A stretch of 43,253 nucleotides of DNA from Anaerosolibacter sp. (GCF_029240175.1 NZ_JARBTM010000034.1:1-43253); one strand, 5' to 3'. Positions 6,090 through 17,262 are shown, counted from the stretch's first letter. Notes: generated by a model not told the origin, from the sequence alone. Program-made: numbers and translations.

Positions 6090-9000
6090 TTGAGCATACG
6101 TTATATTTTTGGAAGATCGGGAAAGGGCAAAACCCATTATATATTTGAGGAAATCAAAGAACGCTTGAAAGTAGACCCGGAACATAAGCTGATATTGATT
6201 GTACCAGAACAGTTTACACTCCAGGCGGAGCGGGATTTGATGGAGAAGCTGAAGCTTCCGGGTATATTGAAGGTGGAAGTATTGAGCTTCACAAGACTTG
6301 CCCACAATGTATTGAATGAAGTGGGTGGGCGTACGAGGGTACATATCAATGACCAGGGCAAAAGTATGGTCTTACGAAAAGTAATAGATGCCGGGGAAAA
6401 GCACCTGACCATTTATCGTAAAATTTCTCAACAAGAGGGCTTTATCGAGAAATTCTGCCAGTTGCTATGTGAATTAAAACAGCATGATGTGCTGCCTGGA
6501 GATTTGCTACGTCAAGGTGAATCTTTAGGAGATGATAGCATTCTTCGAAGCAAACTCCAGGATATTGCCTACATATATGAACAGTTTGACCAGTCTTTAC
6601 AGGGAGATTATATCGATAAGGAAGACTATATGAATATGATGGCTGAAAAAATTGAACAGGCGCGATTCCTTCAGGGAGCAGAAATTTGGATTGACGGCTT
6701 CAATACCTTTACGCCTCAGATTTATCGTATATTGGAGAAGCTTATGTTGGCGGCAAAGCGCGTAACTGTGGCGTTTACCATGAACTTCATAGGACAAGAA
6801 AGAAATGGAGACCTTTTTCGAATTTCTGAGGCAGCCTATGGACGACTCCATGAAATTGCCCTAGGCCTCGGATTGCCAGGTGAAATAATTGATTTAGATT
6901 CCATCCCTTATTGTGAACTGAAAAAGTCCTCAGAACTTCTGCACATGGAGAGGGAAGTATATGCCTATCCTTATAAAGCTTATGCAAATGAGATAAATAA
7001 CTTAGAAGTTTTTGCAGGTATCAATCTTCATACAGAGATTGAGGCCATGGCAGCCCAGATTCTTTCTCTGATACGGGACAAAGGGTATCGTTGGAATGAT
7101 ATTGCCGTGGTATGCGGCGATTTGGAAAGCTATGGAACTTTGATCAAGCGGGTTTTCGAGGAATACGAGATTCCATATTTCCTAGACCAGAAAAGGCCTA
7201 TTTCTAATAATCCGTTGATTTTATTTTTACTGTCGGCATTGATGACAATCCAACGGGGATATCGGTATGAGGATATTTTTCGGTTGTTGAAGACCGGTTT
7301 CGGCGGCTTGACCAGTGAAGAATATGAGGAACTGGAAAACTATGTCCTTCGATATGGAATACAAGGGAATCGGTGGAAGGAGGATTTTGATCGGGGAGAA
7401 GTCTTGGATATTGAAAGAATGAATGGATGGCGTTCACGATTGATCGGCCCACTAGTAAAACTCGAGAAGCGGATGAAAGGCAAAAACACCGTGTCAGATA
7501 TTACTAGGGCTTTATATAGCTATTTAGAAGAAGTAGATATCTATGGAAAACTTCAAGACTGGATTGAGGAGCTCCGAGCAAAAGGTAGATATGAGCATGT
7601 CAATGAGAATGCCCAAATCTGGAATATTATCATGGACACCTTTGACCAATTGGTAGAAATTTTAGGAGAACAAAAAATCGGTTTAAAGGAGTACATAAGG
7701 ATTTTGGATGCGGGTTTGACGTCCTTAGAAGTTGGAATCATCCCAACCACCATCGACCAAGTATTGATAGGAAATATTCAAAGATCTAAGAGTCATGATA
7801 TCAAGGCTTTATTTGTCTTGGGCATAAACGACGGGGTATTGCCTTCAGGCAAAGACGAGGAAGGTATTCTTGCTGAGGGAGAAAAGCTGGCGATGCGGGA
7901 AATGGGACTAAACCTGGGAACAGATCGTGAACGAAAAGCCTATGAGGAAAAGTTCAACATTTATTCGGCCCTCAGCCGCCCCAGTGAATATCTGTGGTTA
8001 AGCTATGCACTGGCTGACCAAGAGGGAAAAGCCATGCGCCCTTCTATACTCATAGATCGGGTGAAGAAGATATTTAAAGGAATTCAAGTAAAGAGTGATG
8101 TGATGAATGACGTCCACCATCAGCTCCATATGATTGCTACGAAAAATAGTACTTTTAAATATTTGGTGGAAAACATGCGTTTGAAGCTGGACGGAAAGCC
8201 CATGGAAGCCATGTGGTGGGATGTCTATGGATGGTATTATGAACAGGAAGAATGGGCTTCAAAGAGAGATGCCATCACGGAAGGTTTTTTCCATCAAAAT
8301 CAGGTGGATTATTTGGGTGATTATCGTGCCAAGGCCCTGTACCAAACCCCTATACGCTCCAGTGTATCAAGGTTGGAACAGTTTGTAAATTGTCCCTTTG
8401 CCCATTTTGTGAGATACGGATTAAAGCCAAAAGAAAGAGACTATTTCAAAGTGGAGGCCCCTGACATTGGGGAGTTGTTCCATCATGCCATGGAGGACTT
8501 TACCAAGGGATTAAAAGAAAGCGGGCAAAATTGGCGGGATCTAGAAAAGAGTCAGTGTGATGAAATGATAGAACGGGTGATCGACGGCGTTGTCCCTAAT
8601 TATAATCATGGCGTCATGTTTAGTACCCATCGTTACCGTTATTTGGTAAATCGATTAAAAAGGATCAGTCGCAGGGCTGTATGGACCATGACAGAGCATC
8701 TAAAACGCAGCAGCTTTGAGCCCATGGGCTATGAAGTGGGATTTGGACAAAATGGGCATTATCCAGCCATTGAGATTGAACTGGCCGATGGTGAAAAGTT
8801 ATACTTAGAGGGAAGGATTGACCGGGTGGATATTCTGGAGGAAGATGAAGCCTGTTACATTAAGATTATGGATTATAAGTCGGGGAACAAGGATTTTAGT
8901 TTATCCAATGTCTATCATGGTCTTGAGCTCCAATTGATGATCTATCTAGACGCAGTCTTATCCCATCACGGGAATATAGCAAAGAAGCATGCAAGGCCAG

Positions 9001-9497
9001 CAGGTATTTTCTATTTCAAGATTGATGATCCAATGGTGAAGACCGATGAAAAGGTGACGGAAACTATTGAGAAGGAGATACGAAGAAGATTGAAGCTTAA
9101 GGGGCTGACCCTGCGGGATGTACGAATTGTCCGAGAACTGGACAAGGAAATAGATGGGTATTCCGATATTATTCCTGTGGCCATAAACAAAAACGGGGAG
9201 TTTTATAAAAATTCCTCGGCCTTGGATGGAGAGACCTTTACGGCATTAATCGAACATGTAAGGGGGCTTGTCAAGGAGATTAGTTATGAGATGATGAAGG
9301 GCAATGTTCGGATTGCACCTTCTAAAAACAATAAACAAGTAGCCTGTGAATACTGTTCCTATAAAGGTATTTGTCAATTTGACAATTTGTTCGAGGATAA
9401 CCAGTATCGGAATATTGAAAAGCTCAGTGATGAGGAAGTTATGAAACGAATAACGCCACAGAGAGGGGAGGAAGACGGAGATGGTAAGGTGGACTGA
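6090..9497 (+). CDS. addB: Helicase-exonuclease AddAB, subunit AddB
   Basis: A 1135-residue subunit of the AddAB double-strand-break resection machine, the Gram-positive counterpart of RecBCD. The N-terminus carries a Walker A motif, GRSGKGKT (8-15). The C-terminal RecB-like nuclease has GRIDRVDI (about 908-915) and MDYKSG (D928, K930). Four cysteines, C768, C1086, C1089 and C1095, match the AddB iron-sulfur staple. All key sites are intact and the length is normal for the family. The TTG at 6090 has GGGGG 8 nt upstream. It is the first gene of the addB-addA-sbcD-sbcC run and overlaps addA by 17 nt, implying coupled translation. Confidence 0.96.
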   Translation: MSIRYIFGRSGKGKTHYIFEEIKERLKVDPEHKLILIVPEQFTLQAERDLMEKLKLPGILKVEVLSFTRLAHNVLNEVGGRTRVHINDQGKSMVLRKVIDAGEKHLTIYRKISQQEGFIEKFCQLLCELKQHDVLPGDLLRQGESLGDDSILRSKLQDIAYIYEQFDQSLQGDYIDKEDYMNMMAEKIEQARFLQGAEIWIDGFNTFTPQIYRILEKLMLAAKRVTVAFTMNFIGQERNGDLFRISEAAYGRLHEIALGLGLPGEIIDLDSIPYCELKKSSELLHMEREVYAYPYKAYANEINNLEVFAGINLHTEIEAMAAQILSLIRDKGYRWNDIAVVCGDLESYGTLIKRVFEEYEIPYFLDQKRPISNNPLILFLLSALMTIQRGYRYEDIFRLLKTGFGGLTSEEYEELENYVLRYGIQGNRWKEDFDRGEVLDIERMNGWRSRLIGPLVKLEKRMKGKNTVSDITRALYSYLEEVDIYGKLQDWIEELRAKGRYEHVNENAQIWNIIMDTFDQLVEILGEQKIGLKEYIRILDAGLTSLEVGIIPTTIDQVLIGNIQRSKSHDIKALFVLGINDGVLPSGKDEEGILAEGEKLAMREMGLNLGTDRERKAYEEKFNIYSALSRPSEYLWLSYALADQEGKAMRPSILIDRVKKIFKGIQVKSDVMNDVHHQLHMIATKNSTFKYLVENMRLKLDGKPMEAMWWDVYGWYYEQEEWASKRDAITEGFFHQNQVDYLGDYRAKALYQTPIRSSVSRLEQFVNCPFAHFVRYGLKPKERDYFKVEAPDIGELFHHAMEDFTKGLKESGQNWRDLEKSQCDEMIERVIDGVVPNYNHGVMFSTHRYRYLVNRLKRISRRAVWTMTEHLKRSSFEPMGYEVGFGQNGHYPAIEIELADGEKLYLEGRIDRVDILEEDEACYIKIMDYKSGNKDFSLSNVYHGLELQLMIYLDAVLSHHGNIAKKHARPAGIFYFKIDDPMVKTDEKVTETIEKEIRRRLKLKGLTLRDVRIVRELDKEIDGYSDIIPVAINKNGEFYKNSSALDGETFTALIEHVRGLVKEISYEMMKGNVRIAPSKNNKQVACEYCSYKGICQFDNLFEDNQYRNIEKLSDEEVMKRITPQRGEEDGDGKVD

Positions 9498-12400
9498 GGG
9501 ACAACAACAAGCCATCGATGCCAGAGGGAGTAATCTACTGGTAGCAGCGGCGGCGGGCTCTGGAAAAACGGCGGTATTGGTGGAGCGGATTATACAGTTG
9601 ATTATCAAAGACAGGGTAGATATAGACCGGCTGCTCATCGTCACATTTACCAATGCCGCGGCAGGAGAGATGCGGGAGAGAATTGGGGCTGCACTGCTTC
9701 AGGAAATGGAGAAGGGAAACGAAAATGAGGAGCATCTGCGAAGACAAATGAATCTTCTCAATCGTGCTTCCATCAGTACCCTTCATTCATTCTGCATTGA
9801 CGTGGTGAGAAAATATTTTCATCTCCTGGAGGTGGACCCTAATTTCAGAATTGGAGATAGTACAGAAACCAGTATCATGAAGATGGAGATATTAGAAGAA
9901 CTTTTCGAAGAAGAATACGAGAAGTCTGATGATAAATTTATCGGCCTAGTGGAGCGATTTGGGGCCACAAAGCATGATCTACCCCTCCAAGGTCTGGTGA
10001 TGGGACTCTATGAGTTTATTCAAAGTCAACCCTATCCCCTAGAGTGGCTAAAGGAGAAGGTTGAGGATTTTTCCATGGATCTATCCCAATTCGAAAAAAG
10101 TCCTTGGTATCATGCCATAAGAGATCAGATTGTAATTGAGCTTATGGGCGCCAAGGAAGCCTTTGAAGAGGGTAAACTGGGATGTATCAAACCTGGCGGA
10201 CCCGAAGGCTATGGGGAGGCCATTTTAGATGATTTAAGGATTGTGGTGGAACTTTTGACTGGCATTGGAACGAGTTTATCTTCCTTTTACGAGGTGCTTC
10301 AGACGGTGAATCACAAACGCTTGGGGAAAATCGCCAAGGATGTGGATGAGGAACTCAAGGAAGAGGTAAAGGCTGCAAGGGAGAAAGGAAAGGATATTCT
10401 AAAGGGCCTTCGAGAAAGTGTCCTTAGCAAAAATCCAGATGCCTATATACAGGATTTGAATGATCTTTACCCTTTTATGGCCTATTTGTTCCAGATGATC
10501 CACGATTTTCATCAGATGTATAAAGAAAAGAAACAGGAAAAGGGAATTGTTGATTTCAATGATTTGGAACATTTTGCTCTTGATGCCTTAGTCCATGAGC
10601 AGGTAGCAAAAGAATATCGGGAAAAATTTGAGTACATATTTGTAGACGAATATCAGGACAGCAATATTGTGCAAGAAACGATCTTAAGCCATATTAAAAA
10701 AGAGGACAATCTTTTTATGGTGGGAGATGTGAAGCAGAGTATTTACCGTTTTCGATTGGCGGATCCTTCTTTATTTATTCAAAAATATGAGACCTTCGAC
10801 CGTGAAGAAGGGTCTGTCTGCCGAAGAATCGACCTCAGCAAGAACTTTCGAAGCAGGGTAGAAATTATCGACGGCGTGAACTACATATTCAGCCATATCA
10901 TGACCAAGGAATTTGGAGAAATCGATTATGATGACAGTGCCTATCTATACAAGGGGGCCGATGTTCAACCCATAGATAATCCTGCCATCGAATTGTTCCT
11001 ATTGGACAAAGGAAGTAAGTCCGATGAAGAAGAGCTGATGGAAGAACTGGAGACTTTAGCGGACCCTCTGATGGAAGCCAGGGTAGCAGCCAAAAGGATC
11101 AAAGAGCTGTTGAATACCCAAATCTTTGATCATAAACTCCAAGATTATAGACAAGTAGAATATCGAGATATCGTCGTTCTGCTAAGAACTACTAAGAGCT
11201 GGGCCCAAGGGTTTTTAGAGACCTTTATGGCAGAGGGGATTCCGGCTTATGCCGATGTGAACGCTGGATACTTTGAAACCATTGAGATCAATATTTTCAT
11301 GAACCTGCTCAAACTCATAGACAACAAAAGACAGGATATTCCCCTCCTTAGTGTCATGCGTTCGCCCATTGGAGGCTTTACCACCGAGGAATTGATACAA
11401 ATTCGTATGCAAAGTAAACTGCCAACCTATTACGAGGCGGTACAAGCATATATGGAACAGACCTCCGATGAACTTCAGGAAAAACTTATTGGGTTCATCA
11501 ATCGGCTGCGGACATGGAAGGATGAGTCTCGATACCTAAATATTGATGAATTGATTTGGAAGCTCCTGATCGATACAGGCTATTACTACTATGTGGGATC
11601 TATGCCTGGAGGGATTCAACGCCAGGCTAATTTGAGAATTCTTTTTGACCGGGCCCGTCAGTTCCAGAAAACGTCTATTAAGGGATTATTTAATTTTATT
11701 AAGTTTATTGATAAGCTTCAAAGCAGCAGCGGTGACCTGGGGACTGCAAAGATTTTGAGTGAAAATGACAATGTGGTGCGGATCATGAGCATCCATAAAA
11801 GTAAGGGATTGGAATTTCCTGTGGTGTTTGTGGCTGGAATGGGGAAGCAGTTTAATCTCATGGATATGAATGCTCCTGTATTGTTCCATAAGGAACTGGG
11901 CGTGGGGCCTAAATATGTAGATCCAGACCTAAGACACTATACCGATACCATTGCCAAAATTGCCATGAAAAATAGAATTCGACTGGAAACCCTGTCGGAG
12001 GAAATGCGAATTCTTTATGTGGCCTATACCAGACCTAAAGATAAACTGATTTTGATAGGTTCTATTACCAATGTAAAAAATGCTGTGAAAAGCTGGATGA
12101 AACCTATGAATCCATTTCACCTTTCCAAGGCAAAACGGTATTTGGATTGGGTTTGTCCTGTCCTTATGCGTCATCAAGATGGAGAAGCCTTACGAGCTTT
12201 GATCGATGGCCATTGGGAGCAGGGGAGAATCATAGAAGATCCTTCTGCTTGGAAGATTACCTTGTTGCGGCCTCAAGATATCCATAAAGAGGAACAGGAA
12301 AAGAGTATTTTGAAAAAAGATTTTCAGGAGCTTTTGAGGAATTTCCACATGGAAACAGCTTCTAAATTTAAAGATGACATCCATAGAAGGCTGAATTGGA

Positions 12401-13062
12401 CATATCCTTATGATATAGCAACAAAAATTCCCTCAAAGCTAACGGTTTCGGAGATCAAGCGATTGTCATCGAAAAAGCTGGAGCATCTTGGCCATACGAT
12501 CCCTTCCTTGGCAAAAATGCCCAAGTTTATGGAGGGGAAAAAGCAGTTTACTGGAGCGGAAAGGGGGACTATTGTCCACTTTGTTATGCAACATATAGAT
12601 CTAGGTCGAATCCAAACCATGGATGCGATAGCGTGCCAAATCGAGGAGATGGTAGAGAAAGAGCTTTTAAAGGTCGAAGAGGGTGCTGCCGTGGATAGGG
12701 CTAAGATATTCAATTTCTTCCAAACCTCCATCGGGCAAAGAATCCGTCAATCCCCGAAGGTGTTTCGAGAGATTCCCTTTAACTATATGGGAAAAGCCAA
12801 GGATGTAGTGCCAGCATTGGAGGGACTAGAAGAAAATCTATTGATTCAGGGGGTTATCGACTGCTATTTTGAAGAAGAAGATGGTATTGTACTGGTAGAT
12901 TATAAGACAGATTACACAGGGATGGATAATGTGGACAATATTGTGGATCAATATCGCGTACAAATCGAACTGTATCGCGATGCTCTAGAGGCAATTTTAC
13001 ATAAAAAAGTAAAGGAAGCATATTTATATTTGTTCCATATAGACAAAGAGGTGAAACTATGA
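9481..13062 (+). CDS. addA: Helicase-exonuclease AddAB, subunit AddA
   Basis: A 1193-residue UvrD-like 3'-5' helicase plus nuclease. The Walker A motif AAAGSGKT ends at residue 30. The Walker B DEYQD is at 389-393, followed by GDVKQSIYRFRLAD (motif III) and, further on, IHKSKGLEFPVVF (motif V). The C-terminal RecB-type nuclease has D1127 and the VDYKTD motif (D1140, K1142). All catalytic residues appear present. The ATG at 9481 lies inside the end of addB, and GGGGAGG-like sequence precedes it. It works with AddB to unwind and resect broken DNA ends before RecA loading. Its end overlaps the sbcD start by 4 nt. Confidence 0.97.
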   Translation: MVRWTEGQQQAIDARGSNLLVAAAAGSGKTAVLVERIIQLIIKDRVDIDRLLIVTFTNAAAGEMRERIGAALLQEMEKGNENEEHLRRQMNLLNRASISTLHSFCIDVVRKYFHLLEVDPNFRIGDSTETSIMKMEILEELFEEEYEKSDDKFIGLVERFGATKHDLPLQGLVMGLYEFIQSQPYPLEWLKEKVEDFSMDLSQFEKSPWYHAIRDQIVIELMGAKEAFEEGKLGCIKPGGPEGYGEAILDDLRIVVELLTGIGTSLSSFYEVLQTVNHKRLGKIAKDVDEELKEEVKAAREKGKDILKGLRESVLSKNPDAYIQDLNDLYPFMAYLFQMIHDFHQMYKEKKQEKGIVDFNDLEHFALDALVHEQVAKEYREKFEYIFVDEYQDSNIVQETILSHIKKEDNLFMVGDVKQSIYRFRLADPSLFIQKYETFDREEGSVCRRIDLSKNFRSRVEIIDGVNYIFSHIMTKEFGEIDYDDSAYLYKGADVQPIDNPAIELFLLDKGSKSDEEELMEELETLADPLMEARVAAKRIKELLNTQIFDHKLQDYRQVEYRDIVVLLRTTKSWAQGFLETFMAEGIPAYADVNAGYFETIEINIFMNLLKLIDNKRQDIPLLSVMRSPIGGFTTEELIQIRMQSKLPTYYEAVQAYMEQTSDELQEKLIGFINRLRTWKDESRYLNIDELIWKLLIDTGYYYYVGSMPGGIQRQANLRILFDRARQFQKTSIKGLFNFIKFIDKLQSSSGDLGTAKILSENDNVVRIMSIHKSKGLEFPVVFVAGMGKQFNLMDMNAPVLFHKELGVGPKYVDPDLRHYTDTIAKIAMKNRIRLETLSEEMRILYVAYTRPKDKLILIGSITNVKNAVKSWMKPMNPFHLSKAKRYLDWVCPVLMRHQDGEALRALIDGHWEQGRIIEDPSAWKITLLRPQDIHKEEQEKSILKKDFQELLRNFHMETASKFKDDIHRRLNWTYPYDIATKIPSKLTVSEIKRLSSKKLEHLGHTIPSLAKMPKFMEGKKQFTGAERGTIVHFVMQHIDLGRIQTMDAIACQIEEMVEKELLKVEEGAAVDRAKIFNFFQTSIGQRIRQSPKVFREIPFNYMGKAKDVVPALEGLEENLLIQGVIDCYFEEEDGIVLVDYKTDYTGMDNVDNIVDQYRVQIELYRDALEAILHKKVKEAYLYLFHIDKEVKL

Positions 13063-14207
13063 GAATGATCCATACTTCCGATTGGCACTTGGGCAGGTTG
13101 TTTCACGGCATTCATATGACCGACGATCAAGCCCATGTGTTGGATCAGTTTACGGATTTGGTTCGAGATACAAGACCCGATGTAATCATGGTAGCGGGTG
13201 ATATTTTTGATCGGGCTGTGCCCCCTACAGAGGCTGTAAATCTATTGGATGATGTGATTTCTAAAATATTGATAGATTATCAGGTGCCCATTATCATGAT
13301 TGCTGGGAATCATGACAGTCCAGACCGTCTTGGCTTTGGCTATCGATTGATGCAGGGAAAGGGCCTCCATATGTTTGGGAGATTCAATACAGATTTAAGA
13401 CCTATTGTGATTCATGACCACCATGGACCAGTGTTCTTTCACGGCTTGCCCTATGTGGAGCCTGCTGTGGTACGTGATAAACTAAAGGATGGTGGAATTC
13501 ATGGTCATGATGATGCCATGGGGAAGCTGATTCAACAGCTGAAGAATAAAATGGACAGTAAGCAAAGAAACATATTGCTTGCCCATGCCTTTGTGGCGGG
13601 GGGGGAAGAGAGCGAATCAGAGCGTCCCCTTTCCGTTGGGGGTTCCAGTGTAGTGAATAGTTCCTATTTCAAGGAGTTTGACTATGTGGCATTGGGACAT
13701 CTTCATCGACCCCAGAAGGTGGGCAATGGGAATATCCGCTATTCAGGCTCACTGATGAAATATTCTTTTTCCGAGGCGGGGCATCAAAAGCACGTGGCTG
13801 TGATTGAAATGGATGCTTCAGGGAAAATAGGCATTGAGCCCATTGAATTAAGACCTAGAAGGGACTTAAGATGCCTAGAGGGGTATCTGGAAGAGATATT
13901 GGAAGGTCCTCAGAATGGGGAAAGTAAGGAAGACTATCTCATGGTAACCCTAAAGGATGAAGGGGCCTTATTAGATCCTATGGGTAAGCTTAGAAAGGTA
14001 TACCCTAATGTACTCCATATCGAGCGGCCCCAGATGTTGACTGGGGGCGAGCAGGTGAAGCTTGAAGGGAACTTTCGGAAAATGGGAGAAATAGATTTAT
14101 TTGAATCATTCTTGAAGCAGGTGGCTGGGAAAGAGATCACAGAGACACAAAGAAAGATATTTGGCGAAATCGTCAATCAACACTATAGCATGATGAGGGG
14201 GGAATAG
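13059..14207 (+). CDS. sbcD: Nuclease SbcCD subunit D (Mre11-like)
   Basis: A 382-residue metallophosphoesterase. Its five phosphoesterase motifs are visible: D8-W-H10, VAGDIFD (D48), GNHD (83-86), LAHAFV and GHLHRPQ. This is the Mre11 active site that binds two manganese ions. SbcD pairs with the SbcC ATPase to cut hairpins and protein-blocked DNA ends. The ATG at 13059 overlaps the addA stop (ATGA), indicating translational coupling. A second Met at codon 3 is possible. The operon joins the two main end-processing nucleases, AddAB and SbcCD. Confidence 0.96.
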   Translation: MRMIHTSDWHLGRLFHGIHMTDDQAHVLDQFTDLVRDTRPDVIMVAGDIFDRAVPPTEAVNLLDDVISKILIDYQVPIIMIAGNHDSPDRLGFGYRLMQGKGLHMFGRFNTDLRPIVIHDHHGPVFFHGLPYVEPAVVRDKLKDGGIHGHDDAMGKLIQQLKNKMDSKQRNILLAHAFVAGGEESESERPLSVGGSSVVNSSYFKEFDYVALGHLHRPQKVGNGNIRYSGSLMKYSFSEAGHQKHVAVIEMDASGKIGIEPIELRPRRDLRCLEGYLEEILEGPQNGESKEDYLMVTLKDEGALLDPMGKLRKVYPNVLHIERPQMLTGGEQVKLEGNFRKMGEIDLFESFLKQVAGKEITETQRKIFGEIVNQHYSMMRGE

Positions 14208-14208
14208 G

Positions 14209-17200
14209 ATGAAGCCTATTAAGCTTTCCATGGGCGCTTTCGGACCCTATGCTGAGATGCAGGAGATTGATTTTCGTGAACTGGGAAATCATCATATATT
14301 TTTAATTCATGGGCCTACTGGATCGGGTAAAACCACCATTCTCGATGGGATATGCTTCGCCCTCTACGGTGATACCAGCGGGGCCGAAAGAAATGGGAAA
14401 AACATGAGGAGTCATCATGGAAAACCAGATCAGATGACGGAGGTCACCTTCGAGTTTGAAATTCGTGGAGAAACCTATCGTATCTACCGGATACCAGAAC
14501 AGGAGCGGCCGAAAAAATCTGGTACAGGCACAACCCTGCAAACGGCAGATGCTACCTTGTGGAAACGAAATGGAGAAGAGGACGAGGTTTTATTGAAAAC
14601 AGGCTGGAAGGTTGTAACGGAGGAAATAGAAAATATTATCGGCTTTAAAAGCAGTCAGTTTCGTCAGGTGATCATGCTGCCCCAGGGTCAGTTTAGAAAG
14701 CTGTTGACCGCAGACTCTGTTGAACGACAAAACATTTTGGAAAAGTTATTCGGCACAGAGCTGTATCGAATGATTGAAGAGCTACTGAAGAAATCCGCTA
14801 AGGATATTCGTGATGAAATTAAGAAAAACCAAGAGCATCAAAGGCTGATCTTGTCCCAATCTGCCTGTCAGTCCATAGATGAGATAGATAAAATCATCAC
14901 TGATCATGAAGCAAGAATGAAAGAATTAGAAGAGGAATTAGGTGTAAAAATAGATGCACTAAAGAAGGTCCAGGAAGCGTTTATTCAAGGAAAAGCAAAC
15001 AATGAGAAACTAAAGGAAAAGGAATTGCTGCAGAAGGAACTTCAGGAATTACAAGGGCGTATTCCTAGTATGGAGAGAAAACGCCAGGAGCTTCTTCAGG
15101 CCAGAAAAGCAGCTACAATAGAAGAAATGGAAAAAATCACCCGGCTCATTAGCAAGGATAAAGAAAGCTGGGAAAAGAATTTGGCACAAAAGGAAAAAGA
15201 GATGCTTCAGGCCGCAGAGAACTATAAGGGGGCTGAAGAATGCTTGAAGCTCCAACATCAACGGGAGGATCTGCGAGAGGAGCTTAGAAAAAAAAACATG
15301 GAATTGGAGGGGTTCACAGAACGGGTTAGAAACCTGGATCAACGTAGACAATCCATCCAACAAATGAAGATTACCCATGATCAAATACTGAAGGAAAAAA
15401 TAGACATAGAGGCAATGTTAAAGGGATTAGATGAGAAACTGGAGAAGGAAATCGGGTTGTTAGACGTACATAAGGAATATAGCCATAGGCTTCCTTCCTT
15501 AGAGGGTAAATATAAGGAAGTAGAGAGCTATTTCAATAAAAAGATGAGTTTGGTCCAACAGGAAGAACAATTCTCCTTGATGGAAAAGGAGTACGGGAAA
15601 CTGGTCAAGGAAACTGAGGCGGCGGAAGAAACATACCAAAGAAATAAAAAAGAGTACTTTGGTCTTCAAGAGATGTGGAATAGAGGGCAGGCAGCTGTGC
15701 TAGCCCAGGATATTACTTCTGGAGATCCTTGTCCTGTGTGTGGTTCAACCCACCATCCAAAGCTGGCAGTTAAAGAAGAATGGATGCCTACGGAATCCGA
15801 ATTGAAGGATAAGCAGTTCGAGGTAGAGAGACTGGAGAAGGAAAGGGAACAATGGAAGGTCGCACTGGGCAAAATAGCATTGGAAAAAGACAAAATTGAG
15901 AATATGATACAACTCCTAAGAGCAGAACTGGGAGATAAAGGGGAGCTAGATATAGCCCAATTAAAGCAGGCTTTAGACGATGCCAAGGATCAATGGAATC
16001 AGGCACTGGAGCAAAGTGTAAAAATAGAGGCACTACAGAAGAATATCGAAACCATGAAAGAAACCCAGCAAAAACATAAAGAAAGCCTTGGCGTCATAGA
16101 GGAAACTTTAAAGAAGTGTATGGAAGAGTATCAAAGCAACTTAGGGGCCTTTAAACAGGAGGAAAATTCTATCCCGGAAGAAATTCGAAGCCTTGATGCT
16201 TTAACCAAGAGACACCAAGAGGTTGTCCAGCAGTTAAAGGGTGAAATGGAGGCAAAAGAGAAGGCACAGAAAGCCTTTGATAGGGCGGATAAGAGCTTAG
16301 AGATTTTAAAAACAGAGATAGCAAGCGGGCAAAAGACGCTACATGAAATCCATGAAAAATACATAGTAGAGAAAAAGAAGTTTGTGGAGCGCCTTCAAGG
16401 AGCTGGTTTTGAAAAATATCAAGATTATGAGAATGCCAAGAAAAGTGAAGCAGAGGCAGAAAGCCTTGAGCATGAAATCAAAGGCTTCGATGGAAAACTC
16501 CAGTCCATTCAGGAACAGCTGGATAAAGCAGTAAAATCTGCCCAAGGTATAACCATGGTGGATTTGGAAAAGATTCAATCTGAAATGGAAGGCGCAGAGA
16601 AGGCGAAGGATGAGATTCTGAAACTCCAGGCAAATATTTCTGAAAAGCTAAAGAGCGAAAAGAGAGCGTTTAAGGAGATCGAGATGTTAAATGAACAGCT
16701 CTGTAAGATGGAGAAAGAATTTGCAGATGTAGGATATCTGTCGGAGATTAGCAATGGAAACAATGCCTATGGATTAACCCTTCAGCGATTTGTTTTAGGG
16801 ACACTCCTCGATGATATCACCGACGCCGCGACCCAGCGTTTGAAACTTATGAGCAAGGGACGATATCATCTGCGGAGAACCATGGATCGGGCTAGAAAAA
16901 ATGCCGCGGGGGGCTTGGAACTAGAAGTGTTTGACACCTACACAGGCATTGAAAGGCCTGTAACTACATTGTCTGGCGGAGAAACATTTTTAGCCTCTTT
17001 ATCCCTAGCTTTAGGTTTAGCTGATGTGGTGCAGGCGTATTCAGGGGGCATTAATTTAGATACTATTTTTGTGGATGAAGGCTTTGGCACCTTGGACCCT
17101 GAGGCATTAGATTTCGCCATGAGAGCTTTGATCGATTTGCAGCAGGGAGGAAGACTTGTGGGAATTATATCCCATGTGCCAGAACTCCGGGAAAGAATGG

Positions 17201-17262
17201 ATGCCAGACTGGAAGTTATGACAACAGATAAGGGAAGCCGAGCAGTATTTAGGATAGCGTGA
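14209..17262 (+). CDS. sbcC: Nuclease SbcCD subunit C (Rad50-like ATPase)
   Basis: A 1017-residue SMC-like ATPase. The Walker A GPTGSGKTT is at 35-43. Two long Glu/Lys-rich coiled-coil arms flank a zinc hook, CPVC, with C508 and C511 placed almost centrally. The ABC signature LSGGE is at 921-925 and the Walker B VDEGFGTLD starts at 955. All elements are intact, so the protein should dimerise through the hook and gate SbcD. The ATG at 14209 starts 1 nt after the sbcD stop. After the stop the sequence turns into short GAGGTT/AAGGTT repeats and a MITE-like element, so no clear terminator directly follows. Confidence 0.97.
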   Translation: MKPIKLSMGAFGPYAEMQEIDFRELGNHHIFLIHGPTGSGKTTILDGICFALYGDTSGAERNGKNMRSHHGKPDQMTEVTFEFEIRGETYRIYRIPEQERPKKSGTGTTLQTADATLWKRNGEEDEVLLKTGWKVVTEEIENIIGFKSSQFRQVIMLPQGQFRKLLTADSVERQNILEKLFGTELYRMIEELLKKSAKDIRDEIKKNQEHQRLILSQSACQSIDEIDKIITDHEARMKELEEELGVKIDALKKVQEAFIQGKANNEKLKEKELLQKELQELQGRIPSMERKRQELLQARKAATIEEMEKITRLISKDKESWEKNLAQKEKEMLQAAENYKGAEECLKLQHQREDLREELRKKNMELEGFTERVRNLDQRRQSIQQMKITHDQILKEKIDIEAMLKGLDEKLEKEIGLLDVHKEYSHRLPSLEGKYKEVESYFNKKMSLVQQEEQFSLMEKEYGKLVKETEAAEETYQRNKKEYFGLQEMWNRGQAAVLAQDITSGDPCPVCGSTHHPKLAVKEEWMPTESELKDKQFEVERLEKEREQWKVALGKIALEKDKIENMIQLLRAELGDKGELDIAQLKQALDDAKDQWNQALEQSVKIEALQKNIETMKETQQKHKESLGVIEETLKKCMEEYQSNLGAFKQEENSIPEEIRSLDALTKRHQEVVQQLKGEMEAKEKAQKAFDRADKSLEILKTEIASGQKTLHEIHEKYIVEKKKFVERLQGAGFEKYQDYENAKKSEAEAESLEHEIKGFDGKLQSIQEQLDKAVKSAQGITMVDLEKIQSEMEGAEKAKDEILKLQANISEKLKSEKRAFKEIEMLNEQLCKMEKEFADVGYLSEISNGNNAYGLTLQRFVLGTLLDDITDAATQRLKLMSKGRYHLRRTMDRARKNAAGGLELEVFDTYTGIERPVTTLSGGETFLASLSLALGLADVVQAYSGGINLDTIFVDEGFGTLDPEALDFAMRALIDLQQGGRLVGIISHVPELRERMDARLEVMTTDKGSRAVFRIA

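Noticed and set aside
9246-9653. 135-codon antisense ORF across the addB-addA junction
   Set aside because: It is a shadow of two well-supported genes on the other strand.
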